Part shown: positions 61,531 through 64,000 of the stretch, piece by piece
Layout: the number at the start of each line of letters is the position of its first letter
How positions within the stretch are numbered: position 1 is the first letter of the stretch
NCBI RefSeq assembly: GCF_019024285.1
Contig: NZ_WMKZ01000007.1
Span: 62,001 to 126,000, forward strand
Direction of reading: 5' to 3'
DNA: 64,000 nucleotides
DNA from: Alkalihalobacterium elongatum
GTDB lineage: Bacteria; Bacillota; Bacilli; Bacillales; Bacillaceae_F
The notes under the pieces: model-generated
Databases searched by the model: none
Seen by the model: the letters and a program-made list of their open reading frames with translations, nothing else
Told to the model about the DNA's origin: nothing
Translations under genes and position numbers: made by a program

Positions 61531-63243
61531 TTAAACTTTAAAGTTTGATATTTTTTGTTCAAGCTCACTAGCAATAATGGAGAGCTCTTCAGCTGATTGC
61601 GTAACACTCTCCATTATTGCAACTTGTTGTTCCATCGTGGCTGATATACTATCTGTACTATCGTTAGCAATTGTAGAAACGTCTTGGATGTCATTAACCG
61701 TTGATATTATTGTTTGACTAAGAGAATTAACGGAAATAACCATTTCATTAATTTGGCTTGCTTGCGTAAGAACTTGTTTTACGGAAGTTAAGATGTCTTC
61801 AAAAGAAAGCCCTGTTTCATGTATAACTTGTTCACCATGTTTAATCATCGTTGTACTAGCATGTGATTTTTCGATTGAATGGCCAACTTGTGTAGAAATA
61901 CGATTGATGATTCCTGAAATTGTACTAGCAGCTTTTTCACTTTGGTTAGATAGCTTACGAATTTCGTCTGCTACAACAGCGAAACCTTTACCAGCTTCTC
62001 CTGCACGAGCCGCTTCGATATTGGCATTTAAAGATAATAAGTTCGTTTGCGCCGAGATTTCTTGTATCATTTGAACGATGTTTTGTATTTCAGTTGAATT
62101 TTTTCCAAGCTCTTCAATAACTATTACATTTTCTTCATTTTGCTTGCGAATATTTTTCATTGATAAGATCGATTCTTCCAGCTTTTCTTTACCAAAGGTA
62201 GCTTTTTCGTTAGAGGTTTTTACAGCTGCTACAATAGCATTAGTTGAATTTTGAACTTGCCTTAGACGGTCTTCCATCTCATGAAAAGTAATGACCGATT
62301 GTTTTATTGACTTATTTAACTGGGACTGGCCACTGGCCATCTCTTGTAATGAACTTGCAACTTGTTGTGAGCCTGCATTGACTTCTTCGGATGAAGACAC
62401 GAGCTCATGACTAGCAGCAGATACATTTTGTGAAGTGGAAGTAATATTGGCTACAAGATCACGGAGGTTTCGAGTCATTTCGTTAACAGCCTTCGCTAAA
62501 GAGCCTAATTCATCGTTTGAACGAATTTGAATTTCATCTGCTAAGAGATTTCCTTTACTTACTTCTGTTGCAACTTTTAGCGTACTGTTAATTGACTGTT
62601 TAATGGATCGAGAAAGTGTATAGAATAATATCCCACCAACAATTGTAGCTACAATAAATGAGATGATACTAATTATAATGGCTACCGTTATAGCATTGTT
62701 TAAGTTTGTACTAATTTCTATCATTCTAGCTCTTAAAATAGTATCTAGCTCATTGACAGTATTTGTAGTTTCATTTCTAATCAAAGCTAATTGTTGCATC
62801 GTTTGTGGATTAGTTCCTGTTAATCCATCAAGAATCACATCGACTCTATTATCAAATTGCGAATTATAAAGTAAAAGTGATTGGTATAATTGCATTTCCT
62901 TTTCAGTTGCCAAAACATCCTCAATAGTCGCTAAAGTATCCTGAAGTTTAGCCTCACTTTGTCTATAGAGTTCTTGATTAATTACACCATGGTAATCAAC
63001 ATCTGTTATAGCTATGTATTTATATCTAAATAGAGAGCCTATATCAGAGATTTGAACTGTTCTATCACTAATTAGCTGCATTTCGCTTCTATGTTTATCT
63101 ATAATCTGATACTGGTAAAAATTAAGTATAAATCCGATTGAAAACAAAGCTAAAACGAAAATTAAACTACCTAGAATTTTAAAATGTATACTTATAAATC
63201 GTTTTTTGCGATCTTGTAATCCTTTATTTTTCTCAAGCCTCAT
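61531..63243 (-). CDS. Methyl-accepting chemotaxis protein
   Basis: A 570-residue transmembrane chemoreceptor. TM1 near 19-42, an extracytoplasmic four-helix-bundle-type sensor of about 145 residues, TM2 near 187-211, HAMP near 212-265 and a cytoplasmic signalling domain whose tip is [20 protein letters not shown] (near 405-424). It relays an unknown signal to CheA/CheW. No Cache or haem-binding residues are seen, so it is not HemAT. The SD (AGGGGGC) is 12 nt before the ATG, longer than usual. It interrupts the B. subtilis-like pbpF-hemE pair. Confidence 0.92.
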   Translation of the reverse strand: MRLEKNKGLQDRKKRFISIHFKILGSLIFVLALFSIGFILNFYQYQIIDKHRSEMQLISDRTVQISDIGSLFRYKYIAITDVDYHGVINQELYRQSEAKLQDTLATIEDVLATEKEMQLYQSLLLYNSQFDNRVDVILDGLTGTNPQTMQQLALIRNETTNTVNELDTILRARMIEISTNLNNAITVAIIISIISFIVATIVGGILFYTLSRSIKQSINSTLKVATEVSKGNLLADEIQIRSNDELGSLAKAVNEMTRNLRDLVANITSTSQNVSAASHELVSSSEEVNAGSQQVASSLQEMASGQSQLNKSIKQSVITFHEMEDRLRQVQNSTNAIVAAVKTSNEKATFGKEKLEESILSMKNIRKQNEENVIVIEELGKNSTEIQNIVQMIQEISAQTNLLSLNANIEAARAGEAGKGFAVVADEIRKLSNQSEKAASTISGIINRISTQVGHSIEKSHASTTMIKHGEQVIHETGLSFEDILTSVKQVLTQASQINEMVISVNSLSQTIISTVNDIQDVSTIANDSTDSISATMEQQVAIMESVTQSAEELSIIASELEQKISNFKV

Positions 63244-63555
63244 TTGCTAATCAATGCCCCCTAGTTTCAAAGATGTAATAATGAATTGACTACAAAAGTA
63301 CTACCTTAATCAAATTTTCTAAATTTCGACAAAATTCCTCAACATAATTCTAGCATAGGTTAGGACTTAATGGACATCTTAAATAGATCAAAAGGGTAAA
63401 ATATAGTGAAAAGTAGTTTTAAAGCCTATTACTTATAAAAATAGATAGGTTAAATTACCTAATTGTGTAGAATGTCTTTCCAAAAGCTTGTTTAAAACCC
63501 AAATAGTTAAAAGCAACAATCTATCAGAAAAGAATTTTGATAAAAGATCCGATTT
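63244..63555. other. AT-rich intergenic region, no gene seen
   Basis: Between the MCP start and the 51-bp repeats I see no SD-preceded ORF, strong hairpin or clear promoter. It must hold the MCP promoter on the minus strand. Confidence 0.5.
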
Positions 63556-63708
63556 GGAGCACTGGATTTACAGGAAAAGGAAGGAAGCGATGCAAAAGCA
63601 AGAATAGGAGCACTAATTTTACAGGAAAAGGAAGAAAGTGGTACTAAAGCAAAAATCAGAGCACTCATTTTACAAGAAAAGGAAGAAAGCGGTGCGAAAG
63701 CAAGTCCT
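63556..63708 (+). repeat. Three tandem 51-bp repeats, codon-phased
   Basis: Three consecutive units start at 63556, 63607 and 63658, each 51 bp (17 codons). All read in one open frame as variants of GALILQEKEESGAKAKI (unit 1 GALDLQEKEGSDAKARI; unit 3 ends in KASP and stop at 63709). Upstream the frame meets TAA at 63541 with no start codon or SD, so it is not an intact gene. It may be a degenerate gene remnant or a non-coding tandem repeat. Confidence 0.7.
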
Positions 63709-63899
63709 TGATATTCATCAATTTTTTGACAGTTTAATAATGAGTATATACATTGTAATTTGTGGGATTTATATTAAAAAGGGATCGTTTAAGAAATTTT
63801 CGGGAAAACATCAAAAGGAGATAGAAAATGATTTTTTCCTTAGAATGATTTACAATAAACATCGTATCGATTTATTCGGAAGCAGAAAGGTGTGTAGGA

Positions 63900-64000
63900 A
63901 TGACTACCCAATTTAATGATAACTTTTTAAGAGCATGTAGAGGAGAAAAAACAGATCACACTCCTGTTTGGTACATGAGGCAAGCAGGGCGATCGCAGCC
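63900..64000 (+). CDS. hemE: Uroporphyrinogen decarboxylase (3' partial)
   Basis: Only the first 33 residues are in the window. They contain [21 protein letters not shown] (written in parts: [24 protein letters not shown]), the highly conserved N-terminal substrate-binding region of HemE including the PVWxMRQAGR signature. It decarboxylates uroporphyrinogen III to coproporphyrinogen III in haem synthesis. SD AAAGGTG lies 7-13 nt upstream of ATG. Gene order pbpF-hemE as in B. subtilis; hemH and hemY are expected to follow. Confidence 0.95.
   Translation, partial: MTTQFNDNFLRACRGEKTDHTPVWYMRQAGRSQ

Noticed and set aside
61531-63243. HemAT aerotaxis receptor
   Set aside because: Has two membrane segments and no globin domain, unlike HemAT.
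63556-63708. CRISPR array
   Set aside because: Repeats are directly contiguous and diverged, with no unique spacers.
63638-63916. 92-residue frame before hemE
   Set aside because: Out of frame with the 51-bp repeats, lacks an SD and overlaps the hemE start; basic low-complexity composition suggests chance.

Overview
The window comes from the chromosome of a low-G+C, endospore-forming member of the Bacillaceae (Bacillus, Alkalihalobacillus or Anaerobacillus-like; the species cannot be told from the sequence). The evidence is strong GGAGG ribosome-binding sites with frequent TTG/GTG starts, an alpha/beta-type SASP, three YjcZ-family micro-proteins, YhaL, ScoC/Hpr and YheC/D. Gene order from about 21 kb to the right edge follows the B. 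subtilis yhe-yha-prsA-hpr-serC-hit-ecs-yhaA ... pbpF-hemE region, with several insertions. No rRNA, tRNA, CRISPR array, prophage or IS element was seen.

Layout. (1) 1-6.0 kb: right part of a LivFGHM-type ABC uptake operon carrying an acyl-CoA-ligase-like protein; LivG must lie left of the window. (2) 6.1-16.1 kb: a complete leucine/isovalerate catabolic operon (yngJ-yngI-yngH-yngHB-yngG-yngF-yngE) followed by an acetyl-CoA-synthetase-like ligase. (3) 16.3-20.9 kb: SASP, a small Cys-rich protein, a glutamate/aspartate-type symporter, MsmX-like sugar ATPase, a PucR-type regulator and a small acidic protein. (4) 21-30 kb: yheE, yheD, yheB, yheA, yhaX-like phosphatase, yhzD, the ABC exporter yhaQP and a YidC-type lipoprotein insertase. 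(5) 30-41 kb: yhaO-yhaN (Mre11/Rad50-like), then a cssRS secretion-stress two-component system and an MFS exporter inserted before yhaM, then yhaL, prsA and three yjcZ-like genes. (6) 41-53 kb: a YpmS-like protein, a DUF3267-like protein, yhaI, hpr, yhaH, serC, hit, an inserted acyl-CoA ligase with its own promoter and operator-like palindrome, a PCYCGC lipoprotein, ecsABC, yhaA and ccdA. (7) 54-59 kb: complete liaIHGFSR envelope-stress operon. (8) 59-64 kb: pbpF, a methyl-accepting chemotaxis protein, a 51-bp tandem repeat and the start of hemE.

How the parts work together. The left 16 kb looks like a catabolic module: import of an organic acid or branched-chain compound, CoA activation, isovaleryl-CoA dehydrogenation, 3-methylcrotonyl-CoA carboxylation, hydration and HMG-CoA cleavage to acetoacetate and acetyl-CoA, with a last ligase that may re-activate an acid product. 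The right half is rich in protein secretion and envelope-stress functions (YidC-like, CssRS, PrsA, ScoC, Ecs, CcdA, Lia, PBP1).

I did not find a clearly new multi-gene system. The best leads are the insertion of cssRS into the yhaONM locus, a palindrome sitting exactly in the spacer of a near-consensus promoter at 46.5 kb, a GC-rich structured element between serC and hit, a codon-phased 51-bp tandem repeat before hemE, and an acyl-CoA ligase with degenerate core motifs in the liv operon. Start codons were chosen by Shine-Dalgarno position and often differ from the longest open frame. Hairpins were paired by eye.
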